Positions 24,019 through 32,209 of a stretch of DNA of 37,668 nt are shown here, in pieces; the stretch's first letter is position 1, and every line of letters starts with the position of its first letter. The DNA lies in contig DATLZB010000112.1 in the NCBI GenBank assembly GCA_035574175.1, positions 1-37,668 on the forward strand, read 5' to 3'. Source of the DNA: DATLZB01 sp035574175. GTDB lineage: Bacteria; Pseudomonadota; Alphaproteobacteria; Rhizobiales; Hyphomicrobiaceae. Position numbers and translations under genes: made by a program. A model generated the notes under the pieces. The model was not told the origin of the DNA and did not search any database. It saw nothing but the letters and a program-made list of their open reading frames with translations.

Positions 24019-25980
24019 CTACTGCGCCGGTTGTGCCCGCAACTCCTCCTTGGGCGCGGCGACAAGGCGATGTCGCCAGAGGCCGACCAGGGTCGCCACG
24101 AACACGACGAACGCCGCCATGGTGGCCACGCCCTGATCGGGATGTAGCAGCACGACTAGCCCGAACATCGCCAGCATGGCCCTAAGCGGGACATCGCCGG
24201 CCATGTTGTCGACGAACCGGCCGAACATTGAAAAGGTAAAGCCGCATGTGCCGATCGCTACCAGCGCCGTCGCCGCGACCTGCGCCCAGCCCGGGTTCAC
24301 CACCATGTCCGAGCGCATGAAGATGGCGAACGTCATCAGCGTGATCGGAATGCAGATCTTGAGGGCTACCCACATGGTGCGCATAAACGACGCTTCCGCG
24401 ATGCGGGCCGAGACGGCAGCCGTAAGCGAGGTGGGTGGAGATAGCTCGCCCCACACCGACAGCAGGAACACAAAGAAATGAGCGACCCAAGGATTGATAC
24501 CGAGATCGCGCAAAGGCTGCACGATGACGATTGCACCGATGATGTAGGTAGCCGTCGGTGGCAGCCCGGCCCCGGCGAGCCAACCGAACGCATAAGCCAT
24601 GGCTACCACGGCGATGATGTTCCATGCGCCGAGATCGAGCAGCGCCGCGCCCATGCGGTTAATGAAGCCGGTGACGGTGAATAGCCCGATCATAATGCCG
24701 AGCGTGGCGAGCAGCAGCGTGAGGTATGACGTCATCTCGGCGTGCGTCTCGATCGCCCGGCGCACGCTGCCAAACAGCGTTTCCTCGGCCGCGACCGGAT
24801 CGTGCAGCACGTACTTGAAGAACCCAAAGGTGGCGAGTAGCAGGCTGAACATGAGCATCGCGGTAAAGAGCGCCGAGCGCAGCTCGCCGACGCCGAGCCA
24901 TCCCATCAACAGGATGAGAAAAGCGACGGAAAGGAAGAAAATCGCTGTCTTGACCTGCTCGTAAAGCGGCACTTTCTCGGCCGGAACCACGTCGCGCGGC
25001 AGCAGCCTGACGCAGAGCAGGTACACAGCAAGCGCCAGCGACACGTAGTAGACGAACGCGAGCGCGAAGCCGCGCACCACCACGTCCCAGTAGGGCACAC
25101 CGAGGAACTCCGACATCAGGAACGCGCCGACCCCCATCAACGGCGGCATAATGAGGCCGCCCATCGAGGCCGCGGTCTCCACCGCCGCCGCGAATACGCC
25201 CGGCACCCCGTAGCGCTTCATCAACGGAATGGTGATGGAGCCAACGACGACCGCGTTGGCCGATCCCGAGCCGCTCACCATGCCGACCGAAAGCGAACCG
25301 AGCACGGCCGACTGCGGCACCATCTGGCGCGAGCGGCCGGCCAGCCGCCGCATAACCTGGATCATGGCGCGCTGCGCACCGAATCCGTTAGCCGCAGCCG
25401 CGAGCAGCAGGAAGGCTGCCACCAGCGTGAGTGCGAGCTGCGCGTAGAGCCCATATATGCCGGTTGCGAGTTCGACCGTGCTAGACGTCACGACCCGGTA
25501 AAAGGTGGTTCCAGGGTGCCAGAAGAAATCGATCGGACTTAGATACCCCCACAGCGTGTAGGCGATCATTACCATGTTCACCCAGAACAGCACCGGATGC
25601 GCGATTCTGGACAGCTCCATCACCAGGAAGAACATCAACAGGCCGACGATGAAGTCTTCGGTGGTGTAGGAGCCCTGGCGGTAGATCGCGATCTCCTCGA
25701 AATACATGTAGAAATAATAGAACGCATAAAGACAAATTGCGGCATAGAGCACGACGATGGCTTGGTTGATCGCACGCGGCAGCCACTTGTAGAGATTGTC
25801 CTGCTGATAAAGGAACAGAACCTGCAGGAGCACCGCGATCGGCACCAGGTGCGTCGCGAGCTGCCTGGGTCCACCAAATCCGGTGTAGAAGTACCAGATC
25901 AGCCAGACGAGCAAGACCAGTGAGATCGCGAAGATCAGGTTTTGCAGAGTTACGACGCGTTTGAGCGTATCGGTCGCCAT
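24019..25980 (-). CDS. TRAP transporter fused permease (DctQ-DctM type, TAXI family)
   Basis: 653-residue inner-membrane protein with about 16-18 hydrophobic segments. The N-terminal four-helix DctQ-like part (about 1-160) is fused to a DctM-like carrier (about 165-640). Such fused permeases pair with TAXI-type binding proteins and drive solute uptake with an ion gradient. Visible DctM-type features are SVGMVSGSGSANAVVVGS, AAVETAASMGGLIMPPLMG and the repeat-like second half GAGLPPTATYIIGAIVI..WGELSPPTSLTAA. The TAXI binding protein lies directly upstream on the same strand, separated by 168 bases that hold an inverted repeat. Substrates of TAXI systems include glutamate and other carboxylates; this one is unassigned. 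Confidence 0.94.
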   Translation of the reverse strand: MATDTLKRVVTLQNLIFAISLVLLVWLIWYFYTGFGGPRQLATHLVPIAVLLQVLFLYQQDNLYKWLPRAINQAIVVLYAAICLYAFYYFYMYFEEIAIYRQGSYTTEDFIVGLLMFFLVMELSRIAHPVLFWVNMVMIAYTLWGYLSPIDFFWHPGTTFYRVVTSSTVELATGIYGLYAQLALTLVAAFLLLAAAANGFGAQRAMIQVMRRLAGRSRQMVPQSAVLGSLSVGMVSGSGSANAVVVGSITIPLMKRYGVPGVFAAAVETAASMGGLIMPPLMGVGAFLMSEFLGVPYWDVVVRGFALAFVYYVSLALAVYLLCVRLLPRDVVPAEKVPLYEQVKTAIFFLSVAFLILLMGWLGVGELRSALFTAMLMFSLLLATFGFFKYVLHDPVAAEETLFGSVRRAIETHAEMTSYLTLLLATLGIMIGLFTVTGFINRMGAALLDLGAWNIIAVVAMAYAFGWLAGAGLPPTATYIIGAIVIVQPLRDLGINPWVAHFFVFLLSVWGELSPPTSLTAAVSARIAEASFMRTMWVALKICIPITLMTFAIFMRSDMVVNPGWAQVAATALVAIGTCGFTFSMFGRFVDNMAGDVPLRAMLAMFGLVVLLHPDQGVATMAAFVVFVATLVGLWRHRLVAAPKEELRAQPAQ

Positions 25981-26012
25981 GGTGGCGGCTCCCCGGCGCG
26001 GATGAATGTACC

Positions 26013-26024
26013 GCGCATATGCGC
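26013..26024. repeat. 12-base perfect palindrome upstream of the TRAP permease
   Basis: GCGCATATGCGC, perfectly self-complementary, centred about 38 bases upstream of the permease start. It could be a minor operator or chance in GC-rich DNA. Confidence 0.25.
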
Positions 26025-26091
26025 TAGCAAGGCACTCTATGACCGCCGATCAGGCGCGTCACTCAGATCGCCAAGCTGTGCGAAAATCCTC

Positions 26092-26120
26092 CGGGACGGG
26101 AATGGGCGCCTCCCGCTCCG
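26092..26120 (-). promoter_or_regulatory. intercistronic hairpin between TAXI binding protein and permease genes
   Basis: Arms CGGGACGGGA (26092-26101) and TCCCGCTCCG (26111-26120) pair over 10 positions, with one G-T and one A-C mismatch and a 9-base loop. Read on the transcribed (minus) strand, the stem is followed by GGAGGATTTTCG, so partial termination is possible. Such hairpins are common between binding-protein and permease genes, where they stabilise the 5' message or reduce permease expression. Location and structure are seen; the role is inferred. Confidence 0.45.
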
Positions 26121-26148
26121 TTCCACATCCCGGTGAGCTATCAGCAGA

Positions 26149-27195
26149 TCACTTGGCGCTGGCGACCTTCCACTTGTCGTTCCAGGCCTTGTGCTCCTTT
26201 AGGAACTTGGCCAGCCCCGGATGCACGGGGATGTCGGGATTGGCGCTGATGCCGTTGACCTGCATGCCAACGAAGTCCTTGGACAACGGCGTGAAGCCGG
26301 GATCGGATTTCGCCAGGTTCTCCCGGTTCTGATAGAAGGCCTTCAGCATCTTATAGACAACGTCCTCCGGCATGTCGGCTCGCACGTTGTAGGCGAACAG
26401 AATCGGCACGCCCAGGATCTCCTTGACGCCAACGTCCTTGCTGAACGCCTGCTTGGGATCGACCTTCTCGATCGCAAGTCCGGCCGCCTTGAGCTTCTGA
26501 ACCTCCTGCGGGCAGGGGTTAATCATTCTCACGTCGGCACGGATCTCGGTCTCACGCCAGTAGGAAGCCAGGGATCGGCCGGCCGTCGTGTAGGCGACCG
26601 CCCCGACGATGGAGCCTGATTGAAGCGCATCGGCCTGCGTCTTGGGATCGATCTCCACGTGCTTGAAGTCGTAGCCGAGCGCTTTGTAAATGCGCTGGAA
26701 GTTGAGCCAGTTCATGAAGCCGGCGGTGGTGAAGAACACCGGCTTACCGCTGAAGTCGCTCCAGCACTTGTACTGGTCGGCTTTGCTCGCCGGCGCCGCC
26801 ATGAAGGATTCCATCGGATAGGCGTACCAAGCGTGCACGAGCTTACCCTTGGCCGGGTTGTAGCCTTTAAAGGGGCCATCGCCGCTGTAGAGCTGGGTCA
26901 TGCCGACGTCGGCCGTGTAGCCGATCTCGCCGTTGCCATCCATGGTGGCCTTCATGGCGCCGGTGGTTGACGGATAGGGCTGGACGGTAACCGTGTAGTC
27001 CTTTCCGAGAGCGTCCTCGACGATCTTCACCATAGAGGCCGCCACCTTGTAACCGTAGGAATCCACGTTTGATGTCGCCCAGCGGATGGATTTGCGCTCC
27101 TGCGCAGCGGCAGGCTCTAAAGCCGAATGGGCAACCACGCCGGCGAACGCCGCCACACATAGGGCGACGCCAGAACGCGATTTCGGTTTGAGCAT
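26149..27195 (-). CDS. TAXI family TRAP transporter solute-binding protein
   Basis: 348-residue periplasmic binding protein. The start at 27195 is fixed by an excellent AGGAGGAAACC just upstream; an in-frame ATG 35 codons earlier is not needed. Residues 1-31 form a Sec signal (MLKPKSRSGVALCVAAFAG.. ending EPAAA-Q). The mature protein shows the TAXI pattern: IRWATSNVDSYGYKVAASMV near the start, then GNGEIGYTADVGMTQLYSGD, AWYAYPMESFMAAPASKADQ and GAVAYTTAGRSLASYWRE. TAXI proteins bind small carboxylates and deliver them to a fused DctQM permease, here encoded next on the same strand. 3-hydroxyisobutyrate dehydrogenase lies directly upstream, which hints at a branched hydroxy- or keto-acid substrate. 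Confidence 0.93.
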   Translation of the reverse strand: MLKPKSRSGVALCVAAFAGVVAHSALEPAAAQERKSIRWATSNVDSYGYKVAASMVKIVEDALGKDYTVTVQPYPSTTGAMKATMDGNGEIGYTADVGMTQLYSGDGPFKGYNPAKGKLVHAWYAYPMESFMAAPASKADQYKCWSDFSGKPVFFTTAGFMNWLNFQRIYKALGYDFKHVEIDPKTQADALQSGSIVGAVAYTTAGRSLASYWRETEIRADVRMINPCPQEVQKLKAAGLAIEKVDPKQAFSKDVGVKEILGVPILFAYNVRADMPEDVVYKMLKAFYQNRENLAKSDPGFTPLSKDFVGMQVNGISANPDIPVHPGLAKFLKEHKAWNDKWKVASAK

Positions 27196-27357
27196 TGGTT
27201 TCCTCCTGCTGGCTGCGGGTTGTTCGTATAGGGCCTGCATCCCGCGAACGGAACAAACCCAGGCCTTCTCCCATAATAACCGACAATTCGTTGAACGCAC
27301 CCCCCGAAAGTGCTGCGCCTAACGCGCCTCTCATCGCGCCCACGGCATGCCGATTGG

Positions 27358-28248
27358 TCAGACGTCGTTGCTTCCCCGTATGAGTTTGATGATGCCGGAG
27401 AAGTCCTCTGCCGCGTGTCCCGTATCGGCGTGGCACCGGTACAGCTCCGCCGCATGGGCCCCGAGCGGTATGGCCGTCCCGGCGCTCCGTGCCGCCTCCC
27501 TGGCCAGTCTCAGGTCCTTGAGCATTAGCGCGGACGCAAATCCCCCTTTGTAGCCGCGGTTGGAAGGTGCCGCCGCCACCAGCCCTGGCACCGGGCAGTA
27601 GGCATCGAGCGCCCAGCACCGGCCGGAGGAATTGGACGCGACCTCGAACAGCGCCTGTGCGCTCACGCCCAGCTTCTCGGCCAGCACGAACGCCTCACTG
27701 ACCGCGATCATGCTCACGCCGAGGATCAGGTTGTTGCAAATCTTTGCGGCCTGGCCGGCACCCGCCTCTCCGCAATGGACAATGCGCTTGCCCATGGCGT
27801 TGAGCAGCGGCTCGCCAGCATCGAACGCCGCCTTGTCGCCACCAACCATGAACGTGAGCGTGGCTGCCTCCGCACCGGCGACTCCACCGGAAACCGGAGC
27901 ATCGAGGGACACCATCCCGGATCTGCGGGCGAGCTCATGTGCCGAACGAGCCGAAGCGACGTCGATCGTCGAGCAGTCGAAGAACAGCGTGCCCCGCTGC
28001 GTTGCCGACAATACGCCGCCCGTATAGACGGCAAGCGTGTCCTTGCCTGCTGGCAGCATGGTGATGACCGCATGTGCGCCGGAAGCGGCCTCGGCCGCCG
28101 AACCGCCGGCTACAACGCCACGGCTCTTCGCCCGTTCGACACGGTCAGCGAGGAGATCGTAGCCGATGACCTCGTGACCCGCCTTGACCAGGTTGCCGGC
28201 CATGGGCTGGCCCATGTTCCCGAGGCCAATGAAGCCGATCCTTGCCAT
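27358..28248 (-). CDS. mmsB: 3-hydroxyisobutyrate dehydrogenase
   Basis: NAD-dependent oxidation of 3-hydroxyisobutyrate to methylmalonate semialdehyde in valine catabolism. 296 residues, as expected for the beta-hydroxyacid dehydrogenase family. Motifs: GFIGLGNMGQPMA (5-17) for NAD, FFDCSTID (89-96), substrate-binding DAPVSGG (116-122), and catalytic Lys169 with Asn173 in GAGQAAKICNN. The C-terminal KGGFASALMLKDL favours 3-hydroxyisobutyrate over tartronate semialdehyde. It is upstream of the TAXI-TRAP genes on the same strand (162-base gap) and divergent from tctB. The CoA hydrolase that makes its substrate is about 3.3 kb away, so the valine pathway is partly clustered. AAGGAGGAAG precedes the ATG. 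Confidence 0.93.
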   Translation of the reverse strand: MARIGFIGLGNMGQPMAGNLVKAGHEVIGYDLLADRVERAKSRGVVAGGSAAEAASGAHAVITMLPAGKDTLAVYTGGVLSATQRGTLFFDCSTIDVASARSAHELARRSGMVSLDAPVSGGVAGAEAATLTFMVGGDKAAFDAGEPLLNAMGKRIVHCGEAGAGQAAKICNNLILGVSMIAVSEAFVLAEKLGVSAQALFEVASNSSGRCWALDAYCPVPGLVAAAPSNRGYKGGFASALMLKDLRLAREAARSAGTAIPLGAHAAELYRCHADTGHAAEDFSGIIKLIRGSNDV

Positions 28249-28438
28249 CGCTTCCTCCTTGTTTCCGCTTATCCCCGCGACAGGGGAGGCAATTGCGGCG
28301 TGGCTTTCTGAGCGTAGACGCTCCCCGCCCTAGACGGTAGCTTGGCGGCGGCACTGCCGCGCCTGAACGAGATGACCCTGCGCGAGCAGGCCCACAGATC
28401 GGCTCGAGCTGAGATGGAGTGCTGAGGGAGGAAGCCGC

Positions 28439-28942
28439 ATGCCACTGACGGCCCCGCAACCGACGGCACGAACGCCTCGTCGTACGCCCAAGTCGCCGCA
28501 GGATTTTGCTGCCGGCCTGTTCCTGCTCGCCCTCGCCGCCATCGGCTTTTTCGGCTCGCTCGGTCTCGACTTCGGCCGGCTCTCGAGCATCGGCCCGGGT
28601 TTCATGCCGCGCACCGTGGCACTGCTCGTGGCGGCGTTCGGTCTGCTGCTGCTCGTGCAATCCTTCCTCTGGCAGGGCTCCCGGCTCGAGCGCTGGTCGC
28701 TGCGCGGCCCCGTGTTCGTGCTGGGCGCTGCGCTTCTCTTCGCTTGGACCATACGCCCGCTCGGGCTCCTCGTCGCCGGTCCTCTCGCCGTTCTCGTCGC
28801 GGCGGCCGCCGACCCGCGTTCGCGCCCGCTCGAGGTGCTGATTTTCGCCGTCGTGCTGACGGCTGCCTCCATTGCCCTTTTCAGTGTCCTGCTGGGCCTG
28901 CCGATCCCCGTGTGGCCTCCAGCGCTCGATCGGTGGCTGTGA
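28439..28942 (+). CDS. tctB: tripartite tricarboxylate transporter, TctB small membrane subunit
   Basis: 167-residue membrane protein with about four hydrophobic segments after a basic, Pro/Thr-rich cytoplasmic N-terminus (MPLTAPQPTARTPRRTPKSP). The stretch LGLDFGRLSSIGPGFMPR with the following LVAAFGLLLLVQSF is characteristic of TctB. TctB is the small membrane subunit of the secondary TctABC uptake system for citrate and other carboxylates. GAGGGAGGAAGCC precedes the ATG. tctA follows 9 bases downstream. No gene for the periplasmic binding subunit TctC is present on either side in this window. Confidence 0.9.
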   Translation: MPLTAPQPTARTPRRTPKSPQDFAAGLFLLALAAIGFFGSLGLDFGRLSSIGPGFMPRTVALLVAAFGLLLLVQSFLWQGSRLERWSLRGPVFVLGAALLFAWTIRPLGLLVAGPLAVLVAAAADPRSRPLEVLIFAVVLTAASIALFSVLLGLPIPVWPPALDRWL

Positions 28943-28951
28943 GGCCCTCTC

Positions 28952-30454
28952 GTGGCGGATCTTCTCGACAATCTCTTGCTGGGCTTTGCCGTTGCTCTTT
29001 CACTCAAGAACCTCGCCCTGTGCTTTTTGGGCGTGCTGATCGGCTCGCTCATCGGCGTGCTGCCGGGCGTCGGCCCCGTGGCCACCATCGCCATGCTGCT
29101 GCCGCTGACCTTCGGCATCGATCCCGTCGGGGCGCTGATCATGCTGTCGGGCATCTACTACGGCGCCCAGTACGGGGGCTCGACCACCGCTATCCTGGTC
29201 AACATTCCCGGCGAGGCGACGGCCGTGGTCACCACCCTCGACGGCCACCAGATGGCCAAGCAGGGCCGCGCCGGCATCGCCCTCGGCATCGCCGCCATCG
29301 GCTCCTTCATCGCCGGCACGTTCTCAACCCTGCTTATCGCCGCGCTCGGCGAGCCGTTGTCGAGCGTCGCCCTCCTGTTTGGCTTTGCCGACTATTTCTC
29401 TCTGATGGTGCTCGGCCTGATGTTCGCCGTGGTGCTGGCGCGCGGCTCGCTACCCAAGGCCATCGCCATGATCCTCCTCGGCGTGCTGATGTCGACGGTT
29501 GGCACCGACCTGGAGACCGCTCAGGACCGGTTGACCTTCGGCGTGCCCGAGTTCGCCGACGGCTTTGAGTTCGCCGTCGTTGCCATGGGGGTATTCGGCT
29601 TCGCCGAGGTCTTGAAGAACCTCGAGGCGCCGGAGGCGCGCGAAGTGGTCAAGGCCCGCATTGGCCGCCTGCTGCCCGGCCCGAGTGAGCTCAGGCAGTC
29701 GGCCGGCCCGATCGCCAGGGGCACCCTGGTGGGCTCCGTGCTCGGCGTGCTGCCCGGGAACGGCGCCGTGCTCGGACCGTTCGCCTCCTACATGCTCGAG
29801 AAGCGCCTCGCCGCCGACCCCAGCCGCTTCGGCGCCGGCGCCATCGAGGGCGTGGCCGGTCCCGAATCGGCCAACAATGCCGGCGCGCAGACTTCGTTCA
29901 TTCCGCTTTTGACGCTCGGCATTCCGCCCAATGCGGTGATGGCGCTGATGATCGGCGCCATGATGATCCACTCTATCATCCCGGGTCCGCAGATCATCAC
30001 GAAGCAGCCCGAACTGTTCTGGGGCATGGTCGCCGCCATGTGGATCGGCAATCTGATGCTGCTCATCATCAACCTGCCGCTCGTTGGCCTGTGGGTGCGG
30101 CTCCTGAAGGTGCCTTACCGGCTGATGTTCCCCGCCATCGTGTTGTTCTGCTGCATCGGCATCTACTCGCTAAACAATTCCGCCTTCGACGTGGAGATGG
30201 TGGCTGCCTTCGGACTGTTCGGTTACGTGCTCTTGAAGCTCGGCTTTGAGCCAGCGCCGCTGCTCTTGGGCCTCGTGCTCGGCCGTCTGATGGAGGAGAA
30301 GCTTCGCCAAGCGCTTTTGATCTCGCGCGGCGACTTCATGACCTTCCTTGACCGCCCCATCAGCGCCACGCTGCTGGCCGCCACCGCGCTTGTCATCGTT
30401 CTGGCGGCGCTGCCTGCCGTGCGCCGCGGCCGCGAGGACGCCTTTCAGGGCTGA
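28952..30454 (+). CDS. tctA: tripartite tricarboxylate transporter permease TctA
   Basis: 500-residue large membrane subunit of the TctABC carboxylate transporter, with about 10-12 hydrophobic segments. Family signatures are GVLPGVGPVATIAMLLPLTF near residue 35, YYGAQYGGSTTAILVNIPGE, and in the second half GVLPGNGAVLGPFASYMLEK and PLLTLGIPPNAVMALMIGAM. The start is GTG at 28952, 9 bases after tctB. Its 3' end converges with the hydroxyacid dehydrogenase gene, only 3 bases between stops. Substrate depends on the missing TctC partner, so citrate is not assured. Confidence 0.95.
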   Translation: MADLLDNLLLGFAVALSLKNLALCFLGVLIGSLIGVLPGVGPVATIAMLLPLTFGIDPVGALIMLSGIYYGAQYGGSTTAILVNIPGEATAVVTTLDGHQMAKQGRAGIALGIAAIGSFIAGTFSTLLIAALGEPLSSVALLFGFADYFSLMVLGLMFAVVLARGSLPKAIAMILLGVLMSTVGTDLETAQDRLTFGVPEFADGFEFAVVAMGVFGFAEVLKNLEAPEAREVVKARIGRLLPGPSELRQSAGPIARGTLVGSVLGVLPGNGAVLGPFASYMLEKRLAADPSRFGAGAIEGVAGPESANNAGAQTSFIPLLTLGIPPNAVMALMIGAMMIHSIIPGPQIITKQPELFWGMVAAMWIGNLMLLIINLPLVGLWVRLLKVPYRLMFPAIVLFCCIGIYSLNNSAFDVEMVAAFGLFGYVLLKLGFEPAPLLLGLVLGRLMEEKLRQALLISRGDFMTFLDRPISATLLAATALVIVLAALPAVRRGREDAFQG

Positions 30455-30457
30455 GCC

Positions 30458-31417
30458 TCACACCACCGGAAACGGCAACTCCCTCCCGGCGAAGAAGGCG
30501 TCGATATTGTCCAGCGCCTCGAAGCCCATCTGATTGCGCGCCTCGATGGCGCCTGAGCCGATGTGTGGGAGCAGGAACGTGTTGGGCAAATCATAGTAGC
30601 CCGGGTTGATGTTGGGCTCGCCCTGGTAGACGTCGAGACCGGCGTAGGCGACTTGGCCTGATTTCAACGCCGCGATCAGGTCCTCGTCATTGACGAGGTC
30701 CCCGCGCGCAGTATTGACCAGGATCGCGCCCTTGGGCAGCCAGGAAAGGCTCCTGGCGTTGATGATGTGGCGCGTCTCAGGGCTCGCCGGCGCATTGAGC
30801 GAGAGCACGTCGGAGACCCGGGCGAGGCTCTCGAAGCTTGCATGATAGATGGCGCCCTTCTCCTCCTCCGCCGGCAGCCGCTTGCGGTTGTGGTAGTGGA
30901 TCTCCATGTCGAAGCCGCGCGCCCGCTGCGCCAGCGCCTTGCCGATCTTGCCAAGCCCCAGGATGCCGAGCCGCTTGCCGTCGAGACGGCGCCCCAACAG
31001 CTGCATCGGCGTCCACCCCGTCCATTGCCGCGCCCGAATCATGCGCTCACCTTCCGGGGCTCGCCGCGCTGAGCCGAGGATCAGCAACATGGCGATCTCG
31101 GCCGTGGCGATGGTCACTCCGTGCGGCGCCGAGCCGACGCGGATGCCGCGCGCCTTTGCTGCTGCCAGGTCGATATGGTCGGTGCCGACCGAGAAGGTGG
31201 CGATGATCTTCAGCCGCTCGGGCAGCTTTGCGATCGCCGCGGCGGGGAGCTTGTCGGTAACGCACACGAGAAGCGCATCGACGTCCTGCGCGCGTGCGAC
31301 CAGCTCCTCCGTCGACATCGCCTTATCCTCTGGATTGAGGATTGCATCGTAGTCGCGCGCCGCACGGGCTTCGACTGCGGGCGGCAGGTTACGGGTAACG
31401 AGTAGCCGCTTTTTCAT
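30458..31417 (-). CDS. D-2-hydroxyacid dehydrogenase, glyoxylate/hydroxypyruvate reductase type
   Basis: 319 residues of the D-isomer-specific 2-hydroxyacid dehydrogenase family. NAD(P)-binding motif GLGKIG is at 154-159. Catalytic Arg238 (NTARGDLV), Glu267 (YQGEP) and His285 (LLPHIGSG) have the same spacing as Arg240/Glu269/His287 of D-glycerate dehydrogenase. The FSVGTDHIDLAAAKARGI segment near 75-92 is typical of GyaR-like glyoxylate reductases. Probable reactions are glyoxylate to glycolate and hydroxypyruvate to D-glycerate. HNRKR after the second strand (177-180 carry Asn-Arg-Lys-Arg) suggests NADPH preference, an inference. The gene is convergent with tctA and divergent from the small exported protein. 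Confidence 0.92.
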   Translation of the reverse strand: MKKRLLVTRNLPPAVEARAARDYDAILNPEDKAMSTEELVARAQDVDALLVCVTDKLPAAAIAKLPERLKIIATFSVGTDHIDLAAAKARGIRVGSAPHGVTIATAEIAMLLILGSARRAPEGERMIRARQWTGWTPMQLLGRRLDGKRLGILGLGKIGKALAQRARGFDMEIHYHNRKRLPAEEEKGAIYHASFESLARVSDVLSLNAPASPETRHIINARSLSWLPKGAILVNTARGDLVNDEDLIAALKSGQVAYAGLDVYQGEPNINPGYYDLPNTFLLPHIGSGAIEARNQMGFEALDNIDAFFAGRELPFPVV

Positions 31418-31554
31418 GTCTTCCGATTTCCTCCCCGAAGCGCTTCTTGCCCCATCGGGGGCACGCTCCGCAACGTTTTGTTCACCTTGTGCCGCGACAC
31501 TGGCTTGGCCCCCGTCAGGGAAGGGGCCGCCCCGAAACTGCCGGGCCAGTCGTC

Positions 31555-31920
31555 ATGCGCGTGCTCGTACTTGCCCTGCTGCTCTTCGCCGCCGCCAAGT
31601 TCGGCGCCCACAGTTACCTCTATCGCTCGGCGACGGAGGAGGCGCTTATCGCGGCTTATGGCGCGCGCGCCATCGAGGCCTGCCGCGGCGAAGCCACCTT
31701 GCGCGGTCTCTCCGCCGCCGCCCAGGCGCCTGCTGGCCCGCGCGACCTTCAGCTGCTGATCGGCAATCCTGATATCGACGTAGCCCTGTGGGACTTCGGC
31801 AACCGCAACTGGCACAAGCGCTACCGCACGCCCTACCTGCAGCTGACCCTGGGCTCGGGCCTCGGCCGCTTTACTTGCGCCTACGATCTCTTGAAGAACA
31901 CCACCCTCGCCTCAAGGTAG
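31555..31920 (+). CDS. small exported or membrane-anchored protein of unknown function
   Basis: 121 residues from the ATG at 31555. The longer in-frame start at 31447 is rejected because its extra 36 residues are Pro/Arg/His-rich and hide the N-terminal hydrophobic segment. Residues 1-16 (MRVLVLALLLFAAAKF) are a signal or anchor, followed by GAHSYLYRSATEEALIAAYG. There are two cysteines, Cys43 and Cys108, which could pair in the periplasm. The end, NRNWHKRYRTPYLQLTLGSG, is well structured. No strong Shine-Dalgarno is seen. I do not recognise the family. A strong hairpin lies just after the stop. Confidence 0.65.
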   Translation: MRVLVLALLLFAAAKFGAHSYLYRSATEEALIAAYGARAIEACRGEATLRGLSAAAQAPAGPRDLQLLIGNPDIDVALWDFGNRNWHKRYRTPYLQLTLGSGLGRFTCAYDLLKNTTLASR

Positions 31921-31935
31921 GGTCGACAATGGCCT

Positions 31936-31971
31936 GGGCGACCATCGCTTGCGCAGCGCAAGCGGTCGCCC
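31936..31971 (+). terminator. strong hairpin after the small exported protein gene
   Basis: GGGCGACC (31936-31943) pairs with GGTCGCCC (31964-31971), and inside them GCTTGC pairs with GCAAGC. The inner element GCTTGCGC-A-GCGCAAGC is a perfect palindrome about one base. A 3-base ATC bulge lies on the 5' side. The stem starts 15 bases after the stop codon. No T-tract follows on either strand, so it is either a weak terminator, an mRNA 3' stabiliser or a protein-binding site. Confidence 0.5.
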
Positions 31972-32096
31972 GCGTTGAACCAAAGCTGCACCGCCGCTCC
32001 CCTCGATCGGTCCGCAACCGCGGTGTTTGGCTTCAGCGCACCACGCTGCGCGCATGGGCCCCCCCAAACGGCTACCGCGTCCGTACCGGGCGCGCC

Positions 32097-32139
32097 TTGA
32101 CCTCGCCTCATTTGCCTATAAAACGAACGGACATCCGTT
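32097..32139 (+). promoter_or_regulatory. candidate promoter and TetR operator of the RND pump operon
   Basis: AACGGA-CA-TCCGTT (32126-32139) is an inverted repeat of two 6-base arms, flanked by AAAACG and TTTTG tracts. It starts 84 bases upstream of the tetR ATG. TATAAA (32117-32122) just before it fits a -10 element, and TTGACC (32097-32102) fits a -35, though the 14-base spacer is short. A repressor bound here would sit at or just after the transcription start. TetR-type regulators commonly bind such sites in front of their own operons; assignment to this regulator is inferred. The rest of 31972-32209 shows no gene. Confidence 0.5.
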
Positions 32140-32209
32140 TTGTTTTCGCACTTGCGAGCACAACCGGCGATGGCGCACGCCGGACGTGGCTCCGTTAGGG
32201 AGATCGGCA

